From assembly GCF_003148825.1 (NCBI RefSeq), contig NZ_QGGZ01000004.1:478492-542491 (forward strand): 64,000 bases of DNA, given 5' to 3'. Under the pieces are notes generated by a model. That model saw only the letters and a list, made by a program, of their open reading frames with translations, did not search any database and was not told where the DNA came from. The stretch comes from Streptomyces sp. CG 926 (GTDB lineage Bacteria; Actinomycetota; Actinomycetes; Streptomycetales; Streptomycetaceae). Below, in pieces: positions 44,690 through 53,441 of the stretch; positions within the stretch are counted from its first letter, which is position 1; each line of letters starts with the position of its first letter. A program made the position numbers and the translations under genes.

Positions 44690-45255
44690 TGAAGAGCGAA
44701 CGCCCCCGCCAGCTGTCCACCGCCGAGGAACGTCGCGAGACGGTGCTGCGCACCGCCATCGGCGCCTTCGCGGCGCGCGGCTACTGGGGCACCACCACGA
44801 CCGAGGTGGCCAAGGCGGCCGGCATCTCGCAGGCGTACGTCTACCGCCTGTTCCCGAACAAGGAACTGCTGTTCACCGCGGTGGTCGGGCACTGCTTCGT
44901 CCAGGTCCGGGCCGCTCTGGAGCGGGCGGCAGCCGAGGCCCGGGGCAGCTCCCCCGAGGCGGTACTGGAGGCCATGGGGGACGCGTACGCGCTACTGATC
45001 AGCGACAACGACCTGATGCTGATCCAGCTGCACGCCCAGGCCGCGGCCGTCTCCGAGCCCGCCGTCCGCGAGGCGGTCCGACAGGGATACGCCCGCCTGG
45101 TGGAGTACGTCCGCGGCGCCTCGGGCGGCACCGAGGGACAGGTCCAGGAGTTCTTCGCGCTGGGCATGCTGTGCCACCTCATCGTCTCCGTGGGGGCGGA
45201 CGGGATCGACGCCCCCTGGACCCGCACCCTGTCCAGAGGCATCAAGCACTACTGA
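44689..45255 (+). CDS. TetR family repressor
   Basis: A 188-aa protein. HTH at residues about 14-60: ERRETVLRTAIGAFAARGYW, then TTTEVAKAAGISQAYVYRLF. The C-terminal ligand domain resembles the AcrR-type group. The ATG at 44689 has no Shine-Dalgarno and the promoter geometry predicts a leaderless mRNA. It most likely represses itself and the MFS gene downstream, since both carry the same operator half-site. It ends at a canonical terminator. Confidence 0.88.
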   Translation: MKSERPRQLSTAEERRETVLRTAIGAFAARGYWGTTTTEVAKAAGISQAYVYRLFPNKELLFTAVVGHCFVQVRAALERAAAEARGSSPEAVLEAMGDAYALLISDNDLMLIQLHAQAAAVSEPAVREAVRQGYARLVEYVRGASGGTEGQVQEFFALGMLCHLIVSVGADGIDAPWTRTLSRGIKHY

Positions 45256-45267
45256 CGCCCGGCCGTC

Positions 45268-45295
45268 GGCGGAGCAGCCCTGCTCCGCCTTTTCT
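45268..45295 (+). terminator. Rho-independent terminator of tetR
   Basis: GGCGGAGCA-GCCC-TGCTCCGCC followed by TTTTCTT. A perfect 9-bp stem with a tetraloop and U-tract, 13 nt after the stop. It separates tetR from the MFS transcript. Confidence 0.9.
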
Positions 45296-45309
45296 TCGAC
45301 ATAAAGAGT

Positions 45310-45325
45310 GAGTGGTTAACCACTC
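45310..45325 (+). promoter_or_regulatory. 16-bp palindromic operator before MFS gene
   Basis: GAGTGGTTAACCACTC is a perfect palindrome. The same left half occurs before the tetR start (44671-44678). It is followed directly by the Shine-Dalgarno AAGGAGG. Expected to be bound by the upstream TetR protein. Confidence 0.75.
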
Positions 45326-45338
45326 AAGGAGGATCGCA

Positions 45339-46763
45339 GTGAAGACCGCCACCACCCGGGGCCCCGGGGCGGCGCTCGCCGCCCTGGCGGGAGCGCAGTT
45401 CACCGTCATGCTCGCCACCTCGATCGTGAACGTGGCCCTGCCGCAGATCCGTGCCGGCGTCGGGCTGTCGGACAACGGCACCACGTGGGTGGTCAACGCC
45501 TACGGCCTGGCCTTCGGCGCACTGCTGTTGGCCGGCGGCAGGGCTGCCGACCTCATCGGCCGACGCCGCATGCTGCTCGCCGGGATCGCGGTGTTCGGCG
45601 CCGCGTCCCTGGCGGCCGGAGCGGCCACCTCGTCCCCGGCCCTGATCGTGGCTCGTGCGGTGCAGGGCGTGGGCGCCGCGGCGATCGCCCCGGCGGCCCT
45701 GGCCCTGGTGATGGAGCTGTACCCGCCCGGACCCGGGCGGGGACGAGCGCTCGGCGTGTGGGGCGCGGTGTCCGGCGCGGGAGGCGCGGCCGGAGTCCTG
45801 CTCGGCGGCGTCCTCACCCAGGCGTGGGGCTGGCAGTGGATCTTCTACGCCGTCGCCGTCGGCGCGCTCCTGATCCTGGTCGGCGTCGCCGTCAGCGTGC
45901 CGCGGACCCCGATCACCGGCGGGGGCGGGTTCGACCTGCCCGGCGGCGTCGCGATCACCCTCGCGCTGACCGCACTGGTGTGGGGCCTGACCACGGCCCG
46001 CCGGTCGGGCTGGACGGACGCCTCCGTCCTGGGGGCCTTCGCCGTCACCGCGGTACTGACGGCGGTGTTCGTCCTGGTCGAGCGCCGCCACCCGAACCCC
46101 CTGCTGCCGCCGCGCCTGTTCCGGGCCGGTCGGGTCACGGCCGGTAACCTGCTGATGGCCCTGCTGGGCTCGGTGTGGATCGCCCTGTTCTTCTTCCTTC
46201 CGCTCTACCAGCAGCAGGTGCTCGGCGCCGGCCCCTTGGCCGCCGGGCTGGGTCAGCTCCCGCTGGCCCTGACCAACATGCTCGGCTCCACCCTCGCCCC
46301 GCGGATCGCCCGCCGGATCGGCGCCACGGCGACGGTGACCACGGCCCTGCTGGTCGAGGCGGCCGGACTGCTGTGGCTGTCCCGGATCAGCGCCGACGGC
46401 AGCTACCTCACCGACGTCCTCGGCCCGAGCACCCTGATCGGCCTCGGTCTGAGCATCGCTTTCGTCCAGCTCACGGCCCTGTCCGTGGAGGGCGTGACCG
46501 GGCGGGACGCCGGGCTCGCCGGTGGCCTGGTGAACACCACCCGGCAGGTCGGCGGCGCGATCGGCCTCGCCGTCCTGGCCACCCTCGCCGGCACCACCAC
46601 CGCCGGAGCGGCCGGACACCTGCCGCACCTCGAAGCGCTCACCGCCGGCTACCGCATGGCCTTCGGCATCTCCTCCGCCGTCCTCGCGGCCGCCGCCGGC
46701 CTCGCCCTGCTCCTCGTCCGGACCCGCGCCGCTCGCACCGAGCCCGTACCCGCACACCCGTAG
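45339..46763 (+). CDS. MFS multidrug transporter (DHA2, 14 TM)
   Basis: A 474-aa EmrB/QacA-type drug:H+ antiporter. Motif A GGRAADLIGRRRM follows helix 2, motif C-like GAVSGAGGAAGVLLGG lies in helix 5, and 13-14 hydrophobic helices are visible. It exports amphiphilic compounds. GTG at 45339 with AAGGAGG 6 nt upstream. Its operator links it to the TetR gene. An SRPBCC gene and a carotenoid oxygenase follow in the same direction and may be co-transcribed. Confidence 0.9.
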   Translation: MKTATTRGPGAALAALAGAQFTVMLATSIVNVALPQIRAGVGLSDNGTTWVVNAYGLAFGALLLAGGRAADLIGRRRMLLAGIAVFGAASLAAGAATSSPALIVARAVQGVGAAAIAPAALALVMELYPPGPGRGRALGVWGAVSGAGGAAGVLLGGVLTQAWGWQWIFYAVAVGALLILVGVAVSVPRTPITGGGGFDLPGGVAITLALTALVWGLTTARRSGWTDASVLGAFAVTAVLTAVFVLVERRHPNPLLPPRLFRAGRVTAGNLLMALLGSVWIALFFFLPLYQQQVLGAGPLAAGLGQLPLALTNMLGSTLAPRIARRIGATATVTTALLVEAAGLLWLSRISADGSYLTDVLGPSTLIGLGLSIAFVQLTALSVEGVTGRDAGLAGGLVNTTRQVGGAIGLAVLATLAGTTTAGAAGHLPHLEALTAGYRMAFGISSAVLAAAAGLALLLVRTRAARTEPVPAHP

Positions 46764-46807
46764 CCGCACATCCGTAGCCGCACACCCGTCACCACGCACC
46801 CGTCACC
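46758..46807. repeat. 14-bp tandem repeat at the end of the MFS gene
   Basis: CCGTAGCCGCACAT and CCGTAGCCGCACAC, then CCGTCACCACGCAC and a partial CCGTCACC, about 3.6 units. The first unit includes the MFS stop codon. Probably a slippage duplication. Confidence 0.7.
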
Positions 46808-46838
46808 GAAGAGCACGTCGACCGAGAGGAAGTACCCC

Positions 46839-47282
46839 ATGTTCACCATCGACGAGAGCGCACCCGTCATCGTCCGCCTGTCCACCGTGATCGACGCCCC
46901 GCCGGAGCGGGTCTGGGACCTGCACACCCGGATCAACGCCTGGCCGAGCTGGAACGCCGATGTCGACCGGGCCGTGCTCGACGGTCCCCTCGCACCGGGC
47001 CGCTCCTTCCGCTGGGAGACCCACGGCCTGGACATCACCTCCACCGTCGTCGAACTCGTCCCCGGTGAACGGATCGTCTGGGGCGGCCCGGCGAACGGCA
47101 TCGACGGGGTCCACGTCTGGACCTTCGAGCGGATCGACGGCGACCGGGTGCGGGTCCGTACCGAGGAGTCCTGGAGCGGGGCCCCGGTCGACGCCGCGAC
47201 CGACGAACTCGGCCGGGCCCTGCGCTACTCGCTGACCTCCTGGCTCGCGGCCCTCAAGACCCGCGCCGAGCAGGCCGGCTGA
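46839..47282 (+). CDS. SRPBCC family protein
   Basis: A 147-aa START/Bet v1-fold protein: VIVRLSTVIDAPPERVWDLH, NAWPSWNADVDRAVLDGPLA, FRWETHGLDITSTVVELVPG and a C-terminal helix. Polyketide_cyc2-type; may bind a hydrophobic ligand. GAGGAAG lies before the ATG. Its place between an MFS pump and a carotenoid oxygenase suggests the three handle one small hydrophobic or aromatic substrate. Confidence 0.82.
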   Translation: MFTIDESAPVIVRLSTVIDAPPERVWDLHTRINAWPSWNADVDRAVLDGPLAPGRSFRWETHGLDITSTVVELVPGERIVWGGPANGIDGVHVWTFERIDGDRVRVRTEESWSGAPVDAATDELGRALRYSLTSWLAALKTRAEQAG

Positions 47283-47342
47283 CGACCCACACCCGCACAT
47301 CCACCCCCACCCCACTCCCACACACCGAGCGAGGTTCCCGCC

Positions 47343-48707
47343 ATGACCACCCACAAGCCTTATCTGACCGGCCACTACACCCCGGCCGTCGACGAGATCA
47401 CCGCGACCGAGCTGACCGTCGAGGGCACGCTGCCGCCCGAGTTGACCGGCCGGCTGCTGCGCAACGGTCACAACCCCAAGCCCGGTGTCACCCCCACGCA
47501 CTGGTTCAAGGGCAGCGGCATGGTCCACGGCATCCGCCTGCGGGACGGACGCGCCGAGTGGTACCGCAACCGCTGGGTCCACACCCCCGCCCTCGACGGC
47601 GCCCCGTACATGACCGAACACGGCCCCGACCTGACCGCCAGCACCGCCGGTACCCACGTCATCGAACACGCCGGACGCCTCCTCGCCCTCTGCGAGGCCA
47701 ACCTCCCCTTCGAACTCACCCCCGACCTCGACACCGTCGGCGCCTACGACTTCGACGGCAAACTACGCACCGCCATGACCGCGCACCCGAAGACCGACCC
47801 GGTCACCGGCGAGCTGCACTTCTTCGGCTCCTCGCCCTTCCCGCCCCACCTCATGTACTACGTCGCCGGGTCCGACGGGCACATCACCCACAGCGCCGAG
47901 ATCCCGGGAGCGAGTGCAGCCCTCAAGCACGACTTCGCGATCACCCGCCACCACGTGGTGTTCATCGAGGGCAGCGTCACCTTCGACCCCACCGAGCATT
48001 CCGGAATCCCCTACGGCTGGAGCGATGCGCAGCCGGCCAGGATCGGCGTCATGCCCCGCGGCCCGCGAGGCGCCGGGCTGATCCGCTGGTTCGACATCGA
48101 GCCGGGCAACATGCTGCACGCCGCCAACGCCTACGAGGACGCCCTGGGCCGGATCGTGCTGGAGGGCCCGACCGTGGACCGGGAGGGCTTCCAGCTCTCC
48201 TGGAACTGGTGGGTCGGCGCCCCGGGGCGCGGCACCGAGCCCAACACCCGCTCCTACAACCGCCGATGGGTGATCGACCTGTCCGCCGGCACCGTCGACG
48301 AGCGGATCATCGACGACCTCGCGATCGAATTCCCCACCCTCAACGAGGAGTTCCTGGGAGCCGAGCACCGCTACCAGTACGCCATCTCCTTCCCCGACCG
48401 GAACGGGCAGGGCGGCTACGGCATCGTCAAGTACGACCGTGCCACCGGCGCCCGTGAGGTCCACGAGGCCGGCGACGCCCGGCTGCCCGGCGAGGCGGTG
48501 TTCGTCCCCGCCGCCGGCGCCACCCGCGAGGACGACGGCTACCTCCTCAGCGTCGTCTCCGACCTCAAGCAGGACACCTCTCAGCTGCTGGTCCTGGACG
48601 CCTCCGGGCTCGACCGGATCGCCACCGTCCACCTGCCGCGACGCGTCACCGCGGGCATCCACGGGTCCTGGATCCCCGACGGCGGGCCCGCCGGCTCCGC
48701 CGGCTGA
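47343..48707 (+). CDS. Carotenoid-cleavage / lignostilbene-type oxygenase
   Basis: A 454-aa RPE65-fold enzyme. LPPELTGRLLRNGHNPKPG, HWFKGSGMVHGIRL, AHPKTDPVTGELHFFG, LKHDFAITRHHVVFIEG, and HGSWIPDG at the C-terminus carry the four iron-binding histidines expected for the family. These enzymes cleave a C=C bond of carotenoids, apocarotenoids or stilbenes using O2 and Fe(II). No carotenoid genes are nearby, so a stilbenoid or other phenylpropanoid substrate is as likely. Starts with ATG after a weak GCGAGG. Confidence 0.88.
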   Translation: MTTHKPYLTGHYTPAVDEITATELTVEGTLPPELTGRLLRNGHNPKPGVTPTHWFKGSGMVHGIRLRDGRAEWYRNRWVHTPALDGAPYMTEHGPDLTASTAGTHVIEHAGRLLALCEANLPFELTPDLDTVGAYDFDGKLRTAMTAHPKTDPVTGELHFFGSSPFPPHLMYYVAGSDGHITHSAEIPGASAALKHDFAITRHHVVFIEGSVTFDPTEHSGIPYGWSDAQPARIGVMPRGPRGAGLIRWFDIEPGNMLHAANAYEDALGRIVLEGPTVDREGFQLSWNWWVGAPGRGTEPNTRSYNRRWVIDLSAGTVDERIIDDLAIEFPTLNEEFLGAEHRYQYAISFPDRNGQGGYGIVKYDRATGAREVHEAGDARLPGEAVFVPAAGATREDDGYLLSVVSDLKQDTSQLLVLDASGLDRIATVHLPRRVTAGIHGSWIPDGGPAGSAG

Positions 48708-48714
48708 CCTCCGA

Positions 48715-49455
48715 TCACCGCAGCCGGCTCAGGTCGACCGAGTCGGCCGGTGCCGGGGGTGTGGCCTTGACGGGCTCGTCGAACGCGGAGAAGGTCGCCG
48801 CCACCCGCTCGCCGGACGCGTCGGTGCCCTGGACCCGCAACAGGTAGGGCTTGTCCTCGGTGGAGACCTGGTACGCGCCCGTCCTGCCGTCGCGCCGGCT
48901 GGTGACCGTGATGGCGGGGTGGCCGTCGACGGTGGTCCGGGCGCCCTTGACCAGCTGTTCGCTCGGCGGCTTCGAGGAGAACTCCTTCTTGAAGAAGTCC
49001 AGGTCGCAGAGCTGGGCGAAGTCACGCAGCTCGACGCTGGCCGTGGTGCCGTGCAGATAGCGGCCGTCGATGAGCGCGACCGCGTCCTCGCCCGCGGCTC
49101 CCGGCGCCTGGGCTCTCAGCAGGGCGTCGTCGAGCTTCATCCAGACGTCGTCGCCCCGTTTGACGATGTCGGCCGAGCCCGTCCCGCCGGGCGGCGTGAC
49201 GGTGCCGACGCAGTTGCCCTGCGCATCGAAGCGAAGATCGAGAGCGGTGGTGCCGGTCGTGTTCGTCACCTTGCCCACCATGCGCATGGAGGTGACCTGG
49301 GCCATGGCCTCGCGGGAGGCCTGGGCGATGGCCTGGGCGCTGTCGTCGGCGATGCCGTTGTCGTCGGCTCGGGCCAAGCCACCGCTCGCGAGGACCAGCA
49401 AGCAGGCGGCTCCGACGGTCGCGCGGCGGGCCGCGGCCGCCCTCGGTGCGGACAT
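48715..49455 (-). CDS. Secreted LppX/LprG-like protein
   Basis: A 246-aa protein with a Sec signal peptide (RRATVGAACLLVLASGGLARA, cleaved near residue 30). It has no lipobox cysteine at the cleavage site. The mature part (VTSMRMVGKVTNTTGTTALD, DVWMKLDDALLRAQ, PYLLRVQGTD) has the half-barrel pattern of LppX/LprG/LolA-like lipid carriers. Two cysteines (in GNCVG and QLCDL) could form a disulfide. Function unknown; possibly envelope lipid transport. Convergent with the oxygenase gene, 7 nt apart. Confidence 0.72.
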   Translation of the reverse strand: MSAPRAAAARRATVGAACLLVLASGGLARADDNGIADDSAQAIAQASREAMAQVTSMRMVGKVTNTTGTTALDLRFDAQGNCVGTVTPPGGTGSADIVKRGDDVWMKLDDALLRAQAPGAAGEDAVALIDGRYLHGTTASVELRDFAQLCDLDFFKKEFSSKPPSEQLVKGARTTVDGHPAITVTSRRDGRTGAYQVSTEDKPYLLRVQGTDASGERVAATFSAFDEPVKATPPAPADSVDLSRLR

Positions 49456-49656
49456 CGGGGATCACCTCCCTCGGGCTGCGTCGGCCGGCAGCGGGCATCA
49501 CCGCTCCGCCGGCGCGGCCGGTCACCTGATCAGCGTAGGGCCGCGGGCCGGTGGGCGCAGTTCGGGTGAGTTCGGCCGGACCCGGCCGGGACGAGCCCGG
49601 CGTCGGGCAGCATGGTGCCCGATCATGTCCCCCGCAGCGCCGCCGATGGAGGTCCG

Positions 49657-50496
49657 ATGACCGGTTCCACGTCCTTACCGCCGATGAGGGCACGCCTCGC
49701 CGTGGCGGTGACGGCCGCCGTCACCGCCGTGCTCATCGCGGCCGGGGCCGCAACCGCCGGGGCGAGCGCACCCCCACCGGACGCGAAGGCTCCGAGTGCG
49801 TTCGTGGCACTGAGCTCGGTCGACCCGACGATCCTGCAGGACATGCGGTACGTACGTGCGCACAACTTCGTCGGCGAGCCGGTCGACGGCTACCGGCAGC
49901 CCGTCTGCCTCCTGACCCGCCCGGCCGCCCAGGCCCTGCACCGGGCGCAGGTGAACCTGCTGCGCCGGGGGTACTCGCTCAAGGTGTACGACTGCTACCG
50001 GCCGCAGCGGGCCGTCGACCACTTCGTACGGTGGGCCGAGGACCTCGGCGACGAGCGGCGGAAGGCGGAGTTCTATCCGCGCGTCGACAAGTCCCGGCTC
50101 TTCGAGGACGGCTACATCGCGAAGAAGTCGGGTCACAGCCGGGGCAGCACCATGGACGTGACGCTGGTACGGCTGCCCGCGCTTCCGGCGCCCCGGCCGC
50201 GACCGGGGCAGGAATCGGTGCCCTGCTACGCACCCCGGGCGGAGCGGTATCCGGACAACTCGGTGGACATGGGCACGGGCTTCGACTGCTTCGACACGCT
50301 GTCCCACACCGACGACCCGCGCGTCCAGGGGGCCCAGCGCGCGAACCGGGACCTGCTGCGGTCGGCGCTGACGGCGCAGGGGTTCGTCAACCTGCCCGAG
50401 GAGTGGTGGCACTTCACGCACAAGCCGGAGCTGTTCCCCGACACCTACTTCGACTTCCCCGTCGCCTACCGGTCGGTCGCCGGACACCGCCGCTGA
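49657..50496 (+). CDS. Secreted D-Ala-D-Ala dipeptidase-like protein (VanX family, M15)
   Basis: A 279-aa protein. Signal peptide (VAVTAAVTAVLIAAGAATAG, about residues 13-33). Peptidase M15D motifs: DMRYVRAHNFVGEPVDGY, VYDCYRPQRAVDHFVRW, SGHSRGSTMDVTL (zinc His and Asp) and LPEEWWHFTH (catalytic Glu and zinc His). It should cleave D-Ala-D-Ala or similar dipeptides. Export argues for cell-wall turnover rather than cytoplasmic VanX-type glycopeptide resistance, and no vanH or vanA genes are present. ATG at 49657 with GGAGG 4 nt upstream. Confidence 0.88.
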   Translation: MTGSTSLPPMRARLAVAVTAAVTAVLIAAGAATAGASAPPPDAKAPSAFVALSSVDPTILQDMRYVRAHNFVGEPVDGYRQPVCLLTRPAAQALHRAQVNLLRRGYSLKVYDCYRPQRAVDHFVRWAEDLGDERRKAEFYPRVDKSRLFEDGYIAKKSGHSRGSTMDVTLVRLPALPAPRPRPGQESVPCYAPRAERYPDNSVDMGTGFDCFDTLSHTDDPRVQGAQRANRDLLRSALTAQGFVNLPEEWWHFTHKPELFPDTYFDFPVAYRSVAGHRR

Positions 50497-50518
50497 GAGC
50501 GCCGCGCGCCGCTCTCAG
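50493..50518 (+). terminator. Terminator at the dipeptidase stop codon
   Basis: CTGAGAGCG-N8-CGCTCTCAG, a perfect 9-bp stem that includes the TGA stop (50494-50496). Confidence 0.7.
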
Positions 50519-50599
50519 GGGCACAGGCGCTTCGGGATGCAGGGGACGCGGGGGCGGCGGACAGTGGAGGCGGGGCCTTCGGCAGACCGGGAGACCCGC

Positions 50600-51559
50600 G
50601 TGACGGATGACGACCCGACGCCCGACCGGACGGTTTCGCCTTTCATGACGGAGGCGGCCTTCCGCTCCCTCCACGCCGAGCTGCGCCGGCTGGCGCCCAC
50701 CCACGCGGAGCACCGGCGCGGGGCCCTCGCCCACCTGACACCCGAGCGTGTGGCCGCGGCCGCCGCCGCCGTGCGTCACGGGCGCACCCTGTCGCTGGCC
50801 GCGCCCATCGAGACGCAGCCGGGGCCCGACGATCCGCAGCCCGCCGTCTACCGGCTGACCGCGCCGACCCCGCCCGAGACGGGGACCCCGGGCGTGCATT
50901 TCGCGCTGGACCGGTTCGCCATGAATGTGCACGGGGACGCCCACACCCATCTGGACGCCCTGTGTCATGTCGTGTTCGACGGCGAGCTCCACGAGGGCAT
51001 CCCGGAGAGCTGGCTGGCGGCGGGCGGGGCCCGTGGGATCACCCTGGACCTGGTGCGGGACGGGATCGTCGGCTCCGGGCTCCTGCTGGACGTCCCGCGG
51101 CTGCGCGGGGTCCCCTGGCTGGAGCCCGGTGACTTCGTGGACGTCGACGACCTGATGGCGGCCGAGGAGGCCCAGGGCGTGCGGATCGGTCCGGGCGACC
51201 TGCTGCTCGTCCGGGTCGGGCACCGGCGCCGACGCCACGAGCGGGGCGCATGGGACGCCGCGCACGCCCGCGCGGGCCTGCATCCGACGTGCATGCGGCT
51301 GCTGGCCGAACGGCAGGTCGCCGTCCTCGGCTCGGACGGCAACAACGACACGGCCCCGAGCCCGGTGCCCGGCGTCTCCTTCCCCGTGCACGTCCTGGCC
51401 CTGCACGCCCTGGGCATGCACCTGATGGATTACCTGGACCTGGACGAACTGGCCGACGCCTGTGCGGGGCTCGGGCAGTGGCGGTTCCTGTGCACGGTGG
51501 CACCGCTGCGGCTGCCGGGTGCCACGGGGTCCCCGGTGAACCCGATCGCCGTCCTGTGA
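50600..51559 (+). CDS. Cyclase family protein (kynurenine formamidase-like)
   Basis: A 319-aa protein of the PF04199 family. NVHGDAHTHLDALCHV is the metal motif (HxGTHxDxxxH form), with PGDLLLVRVG, VAVLGSDGNND and VHVLALHALGMHLMDYLDLD typical of the fold. Members hydrolyse amides or cyclise small substrates using a divalent metal. GTG at 50600 is chosen because GGGAG lies 6 nt upstream; upstream codons back to 50537 look non-coding. The true substrate is unknown; no tryptophan-catabolism genes are adjacent. Confidence 0.85.
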   Translation: MTDDDPTPDRTVSPFMTEAAFRSLHAELRRLAPTHAEHRRGALAHLTPERVAAAAAAVRHGRTLSLAAPIETQPGPDDPQPAVYRLTAPTPPETGTPGVHFALDRFAMNVHGDAHTHLDALCHVVFDGELHEGIPESWLAAGGARGITLDLVRDGIVGSGLLLDVPRLRGVPWLEPGDFVDVDDLMAAEEAQGVRIGPGDLLLVRVGHRRRRHERGAWDAAHARAGLHPTCMRLLAERQVAVLGSDGNNDTAPSPVPGVSFPVHVLALHALGMHLMDYLDLDELADACAGLGQWRFLCTVAPLRLPGATGSPVNPIAVL

Positions 51560-51683
51560 GCCGCGCCGCCCGTGTCCGGCTTCCCGCATCCCCGGGTGCC
51601 GCACCGCCGGGGGGCGTATACGTTCGAAGGGGGACCCTGCCGCGACAGGCCCGCCCGGGCGGCGGCACCGCGAGCCGAGGACG

Positions 51684-53273
51684 GTGATCCGGTTGAACGA
51701 CGCTGCGCACTACGACGTCATCGTCATCGGGACGGGAGCGGGCGGCGGCACGCTCGCCCACCGGCTCGCCCCGTCCGGCAAGCGGGTGCTGATCCTCGAA
51801 CGCGGCGGCTACCTCCCCCGCGAGCGCGACAACTGGGACTCCACGGCGGTGTTCGTCAAGGGGAAGTACCGCGCTCCCGAGTTCTGGTTGGACCGGCATG
51901 GCCGCGAGTTCCCGCCCGAGGTCAACTACTACGTGGGCGGCAACACCAAGTTCTACGGCGCGGCGCTGTTCAGGTTGCGCCCGGAGGACTTCGGGGAGTT
52001 GCGCCACCACGACGGCATCTCGCCCGCCTGGCCCATCCGGTACGAGGACCTGGAGCCGTACTACACCCAGGCCGAGCACCTCTACCGGGTGCACGGCCGA
52101 CACGGCGAGGACCCCACGGAAGGCCCGGCGAGCGCCCAGTACGCCCACCCGCCGGTGGAACACGAGCCGCGGATCCAGCAGTTGAGCGACGACCTGGAGA
52201 AGCAGGGTCTGCACCCCTTCCACCTGCCCATCGGGGTCGACCTCGACCAGGGCGCGGACGGCCGGGCGACCCCGTCCAGCGTCTGTATCCGCTGCAACCG
52301 GGTGGACGGCTTCCCGTGCCTGGTCCGCGGCAAGTCGGACGCCCAGGTGATCTGCGTGGAGCCCGCGCTGCAGCATCCGGGCGTGGAGCTGGTCACCCAC
52401 GCCCACGTGGTGCGGCTGGAGACCGACCCGACGGGACGCACGGTCAGTTCGGTCGTCGCCCGCCTCGCCGGCGGCGAGGAGGCCCGGTTCTCCGCCGACC
52501 TGGTGGTCGTGGCCTGTGGCGCGGTCAACTCGGCGGCGCTGCTGCTCGCTTCGGCGAACGACCGGCACCCGCAGGGCCTCGCCAATGCCTCGGACGTCGT
52601 CGGCCGGTTCTACATGCGTCACAACAACCTGGCACTGATGGCCGTCTCCAGGGAGCCGAACGACACGCAGTTCCAGAAGACCCTGGCCCTGCACGACTGG
52701 TACCTGGGCGCGGACGACTGGGACTATCCGCTCGGCGGGATCCAGATGCTCGGCAAGTCGGACGCCGAGCAGATCCACGGCGAGGCGCCGCGCTGGGCCG
52801 GGGCGGTCACCCCCGACATGCCCTTCGAGGTCATGGCCCACCACGCCGTGGACTTCTGGCTGTGCGGGGAGGACCTGCCGCTGCCCGACAACCGGGTCAC
52901 CCTGGACGGCGACGGCCGCATCCACCTCGCGCTCGACGAGTCCCACAACACGGCCGGGCTGAAGCGGCTGCGGCACAAGCTCCAGAGCATGCTGGGCCAC
53001 CTCGGCATGCACGAGCACCACCTGCTGGACCACAGCCTCTACCTGCACAAGGGCATGCCGATCGGGGCGACCGCGCACCAGGCGGGCACCGTACGGTTCG
53101 GCACCGACCCGGCGTCGTCGGCCCTGGACCTCAACTGCAAGGCGCACGATCTGGACAACCTGTACGTGGTCGACACGAGCTTCTTCCCGAGCATCGGCGC
53201 GGTCAACCCGTCCCTGACGGCCATCGCGAACGCCCTGCGGGTGGGCGACCACCTCCTGGAGCGGATGGGCTGA
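51684..53273 (+). CDS. GMC family oxidoreductase
   Basis: A 529-aa FAD enzyme. DVIVIGTGAGGGTLAHRLAP is the dinucleotide-binding loop, LERGGYLPRERDNWDS the second FAD contact, YYVGGNTKFYGAALFRLRPE a GMC motif, and the C-terminal LDNLYVVDTSFFPSIGAVNP is the GMC_oxred_C signature. Closest to choline/sugar-alcohol dehydrogenase-like members without a clear substrate. An SDR follows in the same direction 168 bp downstream, so a shared substrate such as a sugar or polyol is possible. GTG start. Confidence 0.86.
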   Translation: MIRLNDAAHYDVIVIGTGAGGGTLAHRLAPSGKRVLILERGGYLPRERDNWDSTAVFVKGKYRAPEFWLDRHGREFPPEVNYYVGGNTKFYGAALFRLRPEDFGELRHHDGISPAWPIRYEDLEPYYTQAEHLYRVHGRHGEDPTEGPASAQYAHPPVEHEPRIQQLSDDLEKQGLHPFHLPIGVDLDQGADGRATPSSVCIRCNRVDGFPCLVRGKSDAQVICVEPALQHPGVELVTHAHVVRLETDPTGRTVSSVVARLAGGEEARFSADLVVVACGAVNSAALLLASANDRHPQGLANASDVVGRFYMRHNNLALMAVSREPNDTQFQKTLALHDWYLGADDWDYPLGGIQMLGKSDAEQIHGEAPRWAGAVTPDMPFEVMAHHAVDFWLCGEDLPLPDNRVTLDGDGRIHLALDESHNTAGLKRLRHKLQSMLGHLGMHEHHLLDHSLYLHKGMPIGATAHQAGTVRFGTDPASSALDLNCKAHDLDNLYVVDTSFFPSIGAVNPSLTAIANALRVGDHLLERMG

Positions 53274-53441
53274 CTCCTACGGCCGGACACCGCCGACCGG
53301 GCGAAGATCCTGGGCCGGGTGGCGCAACGCGCATCCCAGCGGGCCGCCGCACCCCGCACCCGGTGATTGGGTGACGCCGGACCCGCCGGGGTGCCGTCGC
53401 CCCGACGGCACGGGGTGGCGGTACGAAGGAGGCAGTCCGTC

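Noticed and set aside
49657..50496. VanX as part of a glycopeptide-resistance operon
   Set aside because: It has a signal peptide, and vanH, vanA and vanRS are absent, so a cell-wall turnover dipeptidase is more likely.
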